Below, piece after piece: positions 1-6,505 of a stretch of 13,419 bases of DNA (its first letter is position 1; every line of letters begins with the position of its first letter). The position numbers were made by a program, and so were the translations under genes. The notes beneath the pieces are model-generated. The model did not search any database and was not told the origin of the DNA. It worked only from the letters and a program-made list of their open reading frames with translations. The stretch comes from Synechococcaceae bacterium WB4_1_0192 (GTDB lineage: Bacteria > Cyanobacteriota > Cyanobacteriia > PCC-6307 > Cyanobiaceae), in NCBI GenBank assembly GCA_009926195.1, contig RFPK01000027.1, forward strand, positions 1-13,419, written 5' to 3'.

Positions 1-1110
1 GGCAAAACACCAGCGCAGCCACCCTTGCGCCTCGGGGGCAAAGGCGTTGCCAGGGGCCAGGCCCAGCCCTGCTTCGGCCACCAGGCGCTTGGCCACCGCC
101 AGCGAATCCTGCGCCTGGGCCAGCCTGAAAAAGGCGTACATGCCGCCCAAGGGGCTGGCCACCTCCACGCCCGGCAATTGCGCCAGGGCCGGCACCAGCG
201 TGTCGCGGCAGGCCCGCAGATGCTCGACCACGCGCGGGGTGATTTCGGCCGCACGCTCGAGCGCCACCACCCCGGCCCGTTGGGTGAAGACCGGGGCACA
301 GGAGGTGTTGTATTCGATCAATTTGCCCATCGGTTCGATCATGGCCGGCGGCATCACCAGCCAGCCCAGTCGCCAGCCGGTCATCAGAAAACTCTTGGAG
401 AAGCTGTGGGCCACCACCAGGCGGTCGTCCGGTTCGGCCTCGTCCAGAAAGCTGGGGGCACAGCCATTGGGGGTGGGACCGTAGTAGAGGTTTTCATACA
501 CCTCGTCGGCCAGGATCCAGGTGCCGGTGCGACGGCAGTGCGCCAGCAAGACGCCCTGCTCTTCGCGGGTCAGGGTCCAGCCGGTGGGGTTGTTGGGCGC
601 GTTGACCACCAGCAAACGGGTGCGCGGGGTGATGGCCTCCAGGAGTTCAGACAGGTCCAGCGACCAGGCCCCCTGGCGGGGCCGCAGCGAGACCGTGCGC
701 ACCTGCGCGCCCAGAATGCCGGGCTGCGCCGTCAGATTGGGCCACACCGGCGTGACCGCCACCACCTCGTCACCCGCGTCGAGCAGCGCCTGCATGGCCA
801 GCATCAGGGCGTTCACGCCGCCCGAGGTCACGGCCACGCGTGGCACATCGATGGCTCGCGCGGGCTCATGGGCAGCATGGCGCTGGGTCATGGTGTGGGC
901 AATGGCTGCGCGCAAGGCGGGCAGGCCCAGGTTGTGCGCATAAAACGTCTCGCCCTGCTGCAACGAGTCGATCGCGGCCTGACGCACAAACGACGGCGTC
1001 ACCTCGTCGCTCTCGCCAAACCAAAAGGCCAACACATCGGTTCGGCCCAGGCCGGCGTTGGCCACCTCGCGGATCTTCGAGGCCTCCAGGTCCAGAATGG
1101 CTTGTCTCAT
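1..1110 (-). CDS. PLP-dependent class I/II aminotransferase, C-terminus cut by window edge
   Basis: The minus strand is open from an ATG at 1110 to the window edge, giving 370 residues with no stop. The protein is a fold-type I PLP aminotransferase of the aspartate aminotransferase superfamily, which moves an amino group between an amino acid and a 2-oxo acid. Visible landmarks are NAPNNPTG (170-177, with the PLP-contacting Asn), ADEVYENLYY (201-210, Asp202 and Tyr205), SFSKSFLMTGWRLGW (236-250, Schiff-base Lys239 and phosphate-binding Arg247) and the substrate-carboxylate Arg366 in the final LRWCFA. Since Arg366 normally lies near the C-terminus, only about 15-30 residues should be missing. 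The substrate cannot be read from sequence. A substrate-binding protein gene lies upstream on the same strand, 89 bases away. The gene belongs to the betaproteobacterial part of the window. Confidence 0.93.
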   Translation of the reverse strand, partial: MRQAILDLEASKIREVANAGLGRTDVLAFWFGESDEVTPSFVRQAAIDSLQQGETFYAHNLGLPALRAAIAHTMTQRHAAHEPARAIDVPRVAVTSGGVNALMLAMQALLDAGDEVVAVTPVWPNLTAQPGILGAQVRTVSLRPRQGAWSLDLSELLEAITPRTRLLVVNAPNNPTGWTLTREEQGVLLAHCRRTGTWILADEVYENLYYGPTPNGCAPSFLDEAEPDDRLVVAHSFSKSFLMTGWRLGWLVMPPAMIEPMGKLIEYNTSCAPVFTQRAGVVALERAAEITPRVVEHLRACRDTLVPALAQLPGVEVASPLGGMYAFFRLAQAQDSLAVAKRLVAEAGLGLAPGNAFAPEAQGWLRWCFA

Positions 1111-1131
1111 GGAAACAGTGTATCGGGCCTG

Positions 1132-1173
1132 ACGTGTCGTGTGCCGCGTGTCGTGTGCCATGTGTCGTGGGCT
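1132..1173. repeat. Imperfect 14-bp tandem repeat, three copies
   Basis: Three 14-base units follow each other: acgtgtcgtgtgcc (1132-1145), gcgtgtcgtgtgcc (1146-1159) and atgtgtcgtgggct (1160-1173). The first two differ at one base and the third is degenerate. The repeat fills much of the 89-base gap between the substrate-binding protein gene and the aminotransferase, just upstream of the aminotransferase start. It could be simple slippage or a cluster of regulator sites. Nothing in the sequence decides between these. Confidence 0.75.
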
Positions 1174-1199
1174 GGCGCGCCCACCGGGGGCATGAGCAC

Positions 1200-2522
1200 T
1201 CAGGGCCGTGACATGCGACAGGTGCTCGGTTGCTCGGCCTGTTTGGCGCTCAGGGTTCTCACCACCTTGAAGCCGTACCCCGAGCCTTCCACATCAAATG
1301 GCACGCCCGGCGAACCCTGGCGTTGCATCACCCCCACCATCAAGGGTTGCTGGAACTGATGGTCCTGCGCGCGCATCTGCCCGGCCTGTCCGCCCCACTG
1401 CACGCGCGCAGTCTCCAGGGCTCGGGCCACTGCCACGGCGTCCGTGCTGCCCGCGGTTTCCATCGCCTGCACCAAGGCCTCGATCATGAGTTGCATGCGC
1501 AGGTGCAGGTAGTCGTCTGCCGGGGCAGGAAAGCGTTGGCGAAAGGCCTGGTAGACCTTGCGTGACTCGGGGTTGACCGCATTGCTCATCCAGTCCGCCA
1601 CGGCCACCACACGGTCCACCCCCGCGTCGCCCATGGCAGCGGGTGCTCCCAGGGCATTGCCATAGAAGGTGTAGAAGCGACCTTCAAAGCCCACTTCGCG
1701 TGCGGCCTTGACCAACAGTGTCAGGTCTTGCCCCCAGTTGCCGGTGATCACCGCTTGGGCACCGCTGGCCTTGATCTTGGTGAGGTAGGGCAAAAAATCT
1801 TTCACACGCCCCACCGGGTGCAACTCTTCACCGACGATCTGTATGTCAGGACGCAATTCGTTCAACTGCACCCGCGCTTGTTTCACCACCGACTGACCAA
1901 AGCTGTAGTCCTGGCCGATGAGGAACACTCGTTGCAAGGCACGGTCTTCGCGCAACACCGACATCAGGGCAGACAAGCGCATGTCGGCATGCGCATCGAA
2001 GCGAAAATGCCAGAAGCTGCAACGCTCATTGGTGAGCGAAGGCTCTACCGCCGAGTAATTGAGAAAGAGGGCGCGTCGCTCGGGTTCGCGTTCGTTGTGT
2101 TTGCTCAGGGCATCCACCAGGGCCAGTGCAATAGAGGAACTGTTGCCTTGCAACACAAAGCGCGAGCCCCCATCAAGCGCCACCTTCAAGGCCGACAGCG
2201 ACTCTTCCAGACTGCCCTTGTTGTCGATGCGCTGCAAGGCCAAGGGCCGCGCCCCGCTGGCCAAACGAACACCCCCGCGTTGGTTCACGCGCTCGATGGC
2301 CCACACCAGATTGCGGTGCACCGCTTCACCGGTGTTGGCAAAAGGCCCACTCAAACTTTCCACAAAAGCCAGCGTGATGGGCGCCGCATTAGCCACCGAC
2401 GCCGATGAAGACGACGCCCCCACCACCCCACACAAGACACCTGCCACACACGCCAGCGCGCGGCGATATAGGGCGCGCTTGCACCCATTCAAGGGCTGCA
2501 CGATCAAAATAAAAACACGCAT
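1200..2522 (-). CDS. ABC transporter periplasmic substrate-binding protein (branched-chain amino acid type)
   Basis: This 440-residue protein belongs to the LivJ/LivK-like type I periplasmic binding proteins (Peripla_BP_6). These capture amino acids, amides or similar solutes and deliver them to an inner-membrane ABC permease. An Arg-containing N-region is followed by a hydrophobic stretch (ALACVAGVLCGVVG) and a signal peptidase I-like site ANAA before PITLAF, at about residue 47. The mature protein opens with FVESLSGPFANTGEAV, the usual first-strand and ligand-loop signature, and later has IGQDYSFGQSVV at the inter-lobe hinge region. The start chosen is ATG at 2522. A GTG three codons upstream (2531) has a purine-rich aagaga in front and is an alternative. 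No permease or ATPase gene lies nearby, so the ligand is unknown. It sits 89 bases upstream of the aminotransferase on the same strand and may be co-transcribed with it. Confidence 0.9.
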   Translation of the reverse strand: MRVFILIVQPLNGCKRALYRRALACVAGVLCGVVGASSSSASVANAAPITLAFVESLSGPFANTGEAVHRNLVWAIERVNQRGGVRLASGARPLALQRIDNKGSLEESLSALKVALDGGSRFVLQGNSSSIALALVDALSKHNEREPERRALFLNYSAVEPSLTNERCSFWHFRFDAHADMRLSALMSVLREDRALQRVFLIGQDYSFGQSVVKQARVQLNELRPDIQIVGEELHPVGRVKDFLPYLTKIKASGAQAVITGNWGQDLTLLVKAAREVGFEGRFYTFYGNALGAPAAMGDAGVDRVVAVADWMSNAVNPESRKVYQAFRQRFPAPADDYLHLRMQLMIEALVQAMETAGSTDAVAVARALETARVQWGGQAGQMRAQDHQFQQPLMVGVMQRQGSPGVPFDVEGSGYGFKVVRTLSAKQAEQPSTCRMSRP

Positions 2523-2538
2523 CAACAGCACACCATCT

Positions 2539-2568
2539 CTTGAAAACCTGCCAGCCAGGGTCTAACTC
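2539..2568 (+). promoter_or_regulatory. Possible promoter for the hsp20 gene (sigma-32-like -35)
   Basis: The 98-base gap between the divergent substrate-binding protein and hsp20 genes contains CTTGAAA at 2539-2545, which matches the -35 consensus of heat-shock sigma factor sigma-32. The expected CCCCAT-type -10 is not present. A weak TCTAAC (2561-2566) could serve a sigma-70-like element with a short 15-base spacer. The position about 75 bases before the hsp20 start is sensible, but half of the promoter is unconvincing. Confidence 0.3.
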
Positions 2569-2609
2569 CAGGACATGCGGCATCCACCAAGGCCGCGCAG
2601 TTTAACCTC

Positions 2610-2614
2610 AGGAG
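2610..2614 (+). promoter_or_regulatory. Shine-Dalgarno site of hsp20
   Basis: AGGAG ends 6 bases before the ATG at 2621. It fixes the hsp20 start with good confidence. Such a clear site is in contrast with the weak or absent sites before the cyanobacterial genes further right. Confidence 0.8.
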
Positions 2615-2620
2615 TTCATC

Positions 2621-2850
2621 ATGTTGTTTGCCCCTCTCGCGCCCATCGGCTCTTACGCACGCCACGGTTCACGCCGTCCGTCCCTGCATTCGTTTGAACG
2701 TTTTCTGGACGAGGTGATGCGCGTACCCTCCCAAAGCGGTCAGTCGTTGCAACAAGACGAGAAGGCCTACACCTTGCGTTTTGACATGCCCGGCATTTCA
2801 CGCGAGCAACTCAAGGTCCAGATCGAAGACGCCGTGGTGCGCATCGACAC
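2621..2850 (+). pseudogene. Hsp20 / alpha-crystallin small heat-shock protein, 5' fragment only
   Basis: The first ~75 codons encode the N-terminal arm and the start of the alpha-crystallin domain of an Hsp20 ATP-independent holdase chaperone. Recognisable parts are SLHSFERFLDEV (21-32), the first beta strands DEKAYTLRFDMPGISREQLKV (46-66) and QIEDAVVRI (67-75). A complete protein of this family has about 130-160 residues and ends with a conserved GVL-type strand and an IXI tail, all absent here. Instead, the frame runs without a stop into an HtrA protease from codon 71-77 onward, making a 379-residue hybrid. The gene has a strong ribosome binding site and is divergent from the substrate-binding protein gene. 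I regard the break as an assembly chimera rather than a true mutation, so the source genome probably has an intact gene. Confidence 0.85.
2831..2850. other. Chimera junction: 20-base block fitting both hsp20 and htrA
   Basis: The block gccgtggtgcgcatcgacac encodes AVVRIDT in frame. In Hsp20 it fits the 'IEgAVVRI' strand, and in HtrA proteases it fits the conserved 'GPAVVRIDT' start of the protease domain. Left of it everything matches Hsp20, right of it everything matches HtrA, and the frame is kept. That is what an assembler produces when two genomes share a k-mer. The true boundary could lie anywhere in 2831-2853. Confidence 0.8.
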
Positions 2851-3760
2851 GGTGCGGCGGGTGGTGAACCCCCTCGGCGGCCTGTTCGGCTCCGGCCCCT
2901 CGATCCAGCAGCAGCAGGGCCAGGGCTCCGGCTTCATCACCCGCTCCGATGGGGTGATCCTGACCAACGCCCACGTGGTTGAGGGGGCCAGCGAGGTCGA
3001 TGTCACCCTGCCGGATGGCCGCAGCTTCAGCGGCAAGGTGCTCGGCGCGGATCCGGTCACGGATGTGGCGGTGGTGAAGGTAGCGGCCACGGGACTGCCG
3101 GTGGCCCCCCTGGGCGATTCGGCCACGGTGCGTCCGGGGGAATGGGCAATCGCGATCGGTAACCCCCTCGGCCTCGACAACACGGTCACCGCCGGCATCA
3201 TCAGTGCCGTGCAGCGCACCAATGCCGTCGGCGAGGGGCAGCGGGTGCCCTACCTCCAGACCGATGCCGCCGTGAACCCCGGCAACAGCGGCGGTCCGCT
3301 GATCAACGATCGCGGCCAGGTGATCGGTATCAACACCGCCATCCGCAAGGCGCCGGGCGCGGGCCTGAGCTTCGCGATCCCGATCAATCTCGGTCGCCAG
3401 ATCGCCGCCCAGATCCTGGAGCGGGGGCGCGCCTCGCATCCCTACATCGGCGTGCGCCTGCAGGCGCTCACCCCCCAGCTGGCCCGTGAGGTCAATGCCA
3501 CCGATGCCGAATGCCGCCTGCCCGAGATCAACGGTGTGGTGGTGGTCGAGGTGTTGCCCGGCAGCCCCGCCGCTCGTGGCGGCATCCGCGCCTGCGATCT
3601 GATCGAGCGGGTGGGTGATATCGCCGTCGACAACCCCTCGGAGGTCCAGGTGGCGGTTGATCAGGGACGCGTCGGCCAGAGCCTGCGCGTGCAGGTGCAG
3701 CGCGGCAACCGCGAGCTGCAACTGGAGTTGCGGCCAGCTGAGCTGCCCCGTCAGAACTGA
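2831..3760 (+). CDS. HtrA/DegQ-type serine protease (trypsin-like + PDZ), N-terminus missing
   Basis: This is the cyanobacterial HtrA/Deg protease that degrades or refolds damaged proteins outside the cytoplasmic membrane or in the thylakoid lumen. Numbered in the 379-residue hybrid frame, the chymotrypsin-type catalytic triad is complete: His118 in TNAHVVEG, Asp148 in TDVAVVK and Ser223 in GNSGGPL. A single PDZ domain follows at about 276-370, with YIGVRLQ, GVVVVEVLPGSPAARGGI and a closing beta-strand region. Cyanobacterial homologues start with a signal or membrane anchor and a linker of roughly 60-90 residues. These are replaced here by an Hsp20 fragment with no export signal. The stop codon overlaps the ATG of the next gene by one base (TGATG at 3758-3762), suggesting translational coupling. 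The protease part is certain. Its native start is outside this assembly. Confidence 0.93.
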   Translation, partial: AVVRIDTVRRVVNPLGGLFGSGPSIQQQQGQGSGFITRSDGVILTNAHVVEGASEVDVTLPDGRSFSGKVLGADPVTDVAVVKVAATGLPVAPLGDSATVRPGEWAIAIGNPLGLDNTVTAGIISAVQRTNAVGEGQRVPYLQTDAAVNPGNSGGPLINDRGQVIGINTAIRKAPGAGLSFAIPINLGRQIAAQILERGRASHPYIGVRLQALTPQLAREVNATDAECRLPEINGVVVVEVLPGSPAARGGIRACDLIERVGDIAVDNPSEVQVAVDQGRVGQSLRVQVQRGNRELQLELRPAELPRQN

Positions 3761-4407
3761 TGGGGCAGCGGCTGGTCGTCCTGGCCCGTTGGCCCGCCCC
3801 GGGTCGCTGCAAGCGACGCCTGGCGGCCAGCTGCGGCTCCTCTGCCGCTGCGGCCGTCCAGCGCGCCCTCACCGCTCACACCCTCGCCGTGGCCCGTCAT
3901 GCGGCCCGCCGCTGCGGTGCCCGGCTGGAGCTGGTGATCGATGGGCTGGGCCCGCGGGCTCGTCGGCGCTGGGCGCGGCAGCTCGAGGTTGATCACAGCA
4001 GCGCCCAGGGGGGGGGTGGCCTCGGCTGTCGCATGCAGCGCCAGCTGCGGCGTGCCTTCGGCGCCGGAGCTTCGCAGGTGGTGCTGATCGGCACCGATCT
4101 GCCCGGCCTGGAGGGTGCCGACCTGCAGGAGGCCTTCAGCGCCCTGGCCGAGCGGCCGCTCGTGCTCGGCCCGGCCAGCGACGGCGGCTACTGGTTGATC
4201 GGCTTCAACCGCGTCGGCTTCAGCCGCGCCGGCATCCAGTTGATGAGCGGCATCCCCTGGGGCACGGACGCCGTCCTGCCCCTCACGCTGGCCCGGGCTG
4301 AGGCCCTCGCATTGCCGGCGGCGCTGTTGCGCCGGCAGAGCGATCTCGATCGCCAGCACGACCTGCGGCCCTGGCTGGGGTCGCCTGTGCTGGTCGGGAG
4401 CCGTTGA
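3760..4407 (+). CDS. TIGR04282-family (DUF2064) glycosyltransferase, arsenosugar-associated
   Basis: This 215-residue protein matches the TIGR04282/DUF2064 nucleotidyltransferase-like GT-A family, named rSAM/selenodomain-associated transferase 1 or arsenosugar biosynthesis glycosyltransferase. Landmarks are the N-terminal LVVLARWPAPGRCKRRL (5-21, corresponding to the family's P.PG..K.RL nucleotide loop), VLIGTDLPGL (108-117, metal-binding Asp113) and GPASDGGYWLIG (137-148). The start ATG overlaps the htrA stop, and the end overlaps or abuts the TIGR04283 gene. This pair is the classic neighbourhood. The arsenosugar label comes from genomes where the pair sits with ArsM and the radical SAM enzyme ArsS. 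Neither is in this window, so the sugar and acceptor are not established here. Confidence 0.88.
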   Translation: MGQRLVVLARWPAPGRCKRRLAASCGSSAAAAVQRALTAHTLAVARHAARRCGARLELVIDGLGPRARRRWARQLEVDHSSAQGGGGLGCRMQRQLRRAFGAGASQVVLIGTDLPGLEGADLQEAFSALAERPLVLGPASDGGYWLIGFNRVGFSRAGIQLMSGIPWGTDAVLPLTLARAEALALPAALLRRQSDLDRQHDLRPWLGSPVLVGSR

Positions 4408-4409
4408 GC

Positions 4410-5180
4410 ATGGCCCCATGCCTGGCGGTGGTGATCCCGGCCCTGGAGGAGGCGGCCCGCTTGCCCTCGCTGCTGGCGGATCTGGCCGCTGCACCGCCGG
4501 GGTTGATCGCCGAGCGGGTGGTGGTGGATGGCGGCAGCCGTGACCGCAGCGACCGCGTTGCCCAGCTCGCCGGAGCCCGGTTGATCCGCAGCACCGCAGG
4601 CCGGGGCGTGCAGCTGCAGCGCGGGATTGCCGCCACGACGGCCCCCTGGCTGCTGCTGCTGCACGCCGACGCGCGCCTGCAGCCCGGTTGGGCGCAGGCC
4701 GTGGCGGTCGCGATCGCCCCACCACCAGCCGGATCGCCGGCCGTTGATGCCGCCTGGTGCTTCGATCTGGCCGTGGCCGCCGCCGGCCTGAACCTGCGCC
4801 TGTTGGAGCTGGCGGTGGCCTGCCGCACCCGCCTGCGCCATCTCCCCTATGGCGATCAGGGCCTGCTGCTGCCCCGTCGCTTGCTGGAGGCCTGTGGCGG
4901 CGTGGCGCCCCTGCCGCTGATGGAGGACCTCGACCTGGTGCTGCGACTGCGCCGGCTGGCGCCCCTGCGCTGCCTCGGGGTGTCGCTGCGGGTGGATGGG
5001 CGCCGCTGGCAGCGCCATGGCGTGCTCGCCTGCGCCTGGCGCAACGCCAGGCTGCGCCAGGCCTGGCGGCGAGGATGCTCCGCCGACACACTGGCCCGGC
5101 TCTATTACGGCGATCGCCCCGCTCAGGGGGAGTACCAGAAGGCGCAGCGGCGGTTCTGGGGTTCCAGCTCCCAGCCCTGA
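4410..5180 (+). CDS. TIGR04283-family GT2 glycosyltransferase, arsenosugar-associated
   Basis: This family 2 GT-A glycosyltransferase has about 256 residues and is the usual partner of the preceding TIGR04282 protein. Counting from a TTG two codons upstream, it has VVIPALEEAARL (9-20), VDGGSRDRS (41-49, nucleotide-binding Asp), LLHADARLQPG (85-95, HAD standing for the usual metal-binding DXD), LPYGDQGLLLPR (147-158) and PLMEDLDLVLRL (171-182, catalytic-region acidic cluster). ATG at 4410 is chosen, two bases after the previous stop. TTG at 4404 would instead give a 4-base overlap. Both imply an operon with the upstream gene. Its last 58 bases overlap the 3' end of the convergent GNAT gene. 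Without transmembrane segments it is presumably cytosolic or membrane-associated. The acceptor is unknown. Confidence 0.88.
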   Translation: MAPCLAVVIPALEEAARLPSLLADLAAAPPGLIAERVVVDGGSRDRSDRVAQLAGARLIRSTAGRGVQLQRGIAATTAPWLLLLHADARLQPGWAQAVAVAIAPPPAGSPAVDAAWCFDLAVAAAGLNLRLLELAVACRTRLRHLPYGDQGLLLPRRLLEACGGVAPLPLMEDLDLVLRLRRLAPLRCLGVSLRVDGRRWQRHGVLACAWRNARLRQAWRRGCSADTLARLYYGDRPAQGEYQKAQRRFWGSSSQP

Positions 5181-5632
5181 TCCGCGTAGAAGCGAACCAC
5201 GTCCGGATCGGCGAACAGGCTCACCCGCTCCACCTGCATCGCCCGCAGCTGATCGAGCACAAAAGCCATCAGCTGTCGCCCCAGTCCTGCTCCCTGATAG
5301 AGCGGATGCACCGCTACATCCCAGACGGTGGCTTCGATCACACCATCGCCGGTGCAGCGGGCGAAGCCCACCAGCCGCGGCAGCCGTGGATCGTGGCGCC
5401 ACAGGCCCACCACCAGCAGGCTGTGCTGCAGGGCCTTGCGCACCCGCCGCACCGGCCGTCGGCTCCAGCCCACGGCATCGCAGAGCTGCTCGAGTTCGTA
5501 CAGATCGATCTCCCGATCCGGGCTCAGCACCAGATTCAGCTGCGTGCTCGGGGTGGTGCACAGCCGATGCTCCGGACCGTAGAGCTCAACGAGGTTGTCG
5601 CGGTCGATGGCGGCCGAGGTTTGCAACGACAC
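5123..5632 (-). CDS. GNAT-family N-acetyltransferase (cyanobacterial Ycf52/SNAT-like)
   Basis: This 169-residue protein has the acetyl-CoA fold of the GCN5-related acetyltransferases. The signature is VWDVAVHPLYQGAGLGRQLM (103-122), the V-x-P-x-x-Q/R-G-x-G-x-G/A pyrophosphate loop, followed by VSLFADPDVVRFYADQGWELEP (137-158). It closely follows the pattern of cyanobacterial and plastid GNATs related to Ycf52, some of which were characterised as serotonin N-acetyltransferases. The substrate here is not known, and protein N-terminal or lysine acetylation is equally possible. I chose GTG at 5632 because the conserved part begins with DRDNLVELYGPEHRLC just after it, and because it avoids overlapping the divergent hydrolase. 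An ATG at 5728 would add 32 unconserved-looking residues. Its 3' end overlaps the glycosyltransferase gene by 58 bases. Confidence 0.85.
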   Translation of the reverse strand: MSLQTSAAIDRDNLVELYGPEHRLCTTPSTQLNLVLSPDREIDLYELEQLCDAVGWSRRPVRRVRKALQHSLLVVGLWRHDPRLPRLVGFARCTGDGVIEATVWDVAVHPLYQGAGLGRQLMAFVLDQLRAMQVERVSLFADPDVVRFYADQGWELEPQNRRCAFWYSP

Positions 5633-5659
5633 GATCCTGCCCCACAGCGGCCGCAACTG

Positions 5660-6505
5660 GTGCAGGCTGGGTGTGCGTTCCTGCCACCATCCGTTCTGAG
5701 CCGATCGCCTCTGCTGGTCTGTGTGCATGGCTGGCTCCTCTCCGGCCGCCTGTGGCAGCCGCTGGCCCAGCGGCTGGAGCCGCGCTGGCACCTCTGGACC
5801 CCCGACCTGCCCGGCTTCGGGGCGGAGCCGCGTCCGCGGGGGCTGCAGCCCAGCCTGGCGAGCTACGGCCGCTGGCTGGCCGATGCCGCCCGTCAGCGGG
5901 CCGATGGCCGTCCGCTGGTGCTGATCGGTCATTCCCTTGGCGGCAGCCTGGCGCTCCATGCAGCGGTCGAGCTGGGCGAGCAGCTGGTGGGGGTGGTGCA
6001 GGTGTCGGCCGGTGGTGGGGTCTACCAGCCGCGCCCGTTCCAGATGGTCCGCCGCGGTGGTGCTGCCTTCCTGCGCTGGCGGCCGGGCTGGCTCGCCCAG
6101 CTGCCCGGCACCGCCGCCATCCGCAGCCCGCTGCAGGCCGATCTGCGGGCTGCCCGCGGTCTGCTGGCCTGCAGCATGCAGCGGGGTGCGGTGCGCCGCC
6201 TGCCGGCGATGGTGGCGGCCCTTGAGGTGCCGAGCCTGTGGATCGCCGGTGGCCGCGACACGGTGATGGAGGCCCGCTACGTGCGCCACCTGGCCGGCTA
6301 CAGCCCAGACCATCGCTTCGAACTGCTGGAGGGTCAGGGCCATCTGCCGATGCGCAGTGCCCCCGATCTGCTGGCTCCTCTGATCAGTGACTGGCTGGAG
6401 GAGCTGCAGCTGCCCGACCGCCGCGATGAGCAGACCACCGTGTCAGCTGGCGCGGCTCAGAGCCTGGCCAGCCCGCGCTCCTGGAGCTCCGCCAACTGTG
6501 CATAG
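5660..6505 (+). CDS. Alpha/beta-hydrolase fold protein
   Basis: This 281-residue alpha/beta hydrolase has a complete catalytic set: the oxyanion-hole strand LLVCVHGWLLSG (18-29), the nucleophile elbow VLIGHSLGGSL (87-97, Ser92), Asp200 in WIAGGRDTVM and His228 in EGQGHLPM. The 125-185 segment, rich in Arg, Trp and Leu, is the cap region that sets specificity. Enzymes of this type hydrolyse esters, lactones or similar bonds, and the substrate cannot be inferred. The start is uncertain: GTG at 5660 is the only usual start codon near the first strand, 27 bases from the divergent GNAT start, and no ribosome binding site is visible. The last ~30 residues look unstructured, and the last 49 bases overlap the 3' end of the convergent exporter gene. 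Confidence 0.82.
   Translation: MQAGCAFLPPSVLSRSPLLVCVHGWLLSGRLWQPLAQRLEPRWHLWTPDLPGFGAEPRPRGLQPSLASYGRWLADAARQRADGRPLVLIGHSLGGSLALHAAVELGEQLVGVVQVSAGGGVYQPRPFQMVRRGGAAFLRWRPGWLAQLPGTAAIRSPLQADLRAARGLLACSMQRGAVRRLPAMVAALEVPSLWIAGGRDTVMEARYVRHLAGYSPDHRFELLEGQGHLPMRSAPDLLAPLISDWLEELQLPDRRDEQTTVSAGAAQSLASPRSWSSANCA

Noticed and set aside
25..1359. Long plus-strand open frame rich in His, Gln, Arg and Gly
   Set aside because: It is the shadow of the aminotransferase gene on the minus strand, which has complete PLP motifs. Its own composition is typical of antisense reading in GC-rich DNA.
3751..5091. 446-residue minus-strand open frame opposite the glycosyltransferases
   Set aside because: Arg, Pro, Ala and Gln repeats without domain structure; the plus strand has clear GT motifs in both frames.
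5123..6343. 406-residue version of the GNAT gene starting far upstream
   Set aside because: The N-terminal half lies opposite the hydrolase gene and lacks conserved features. The acetyltransferase pattern begins only after 5632.
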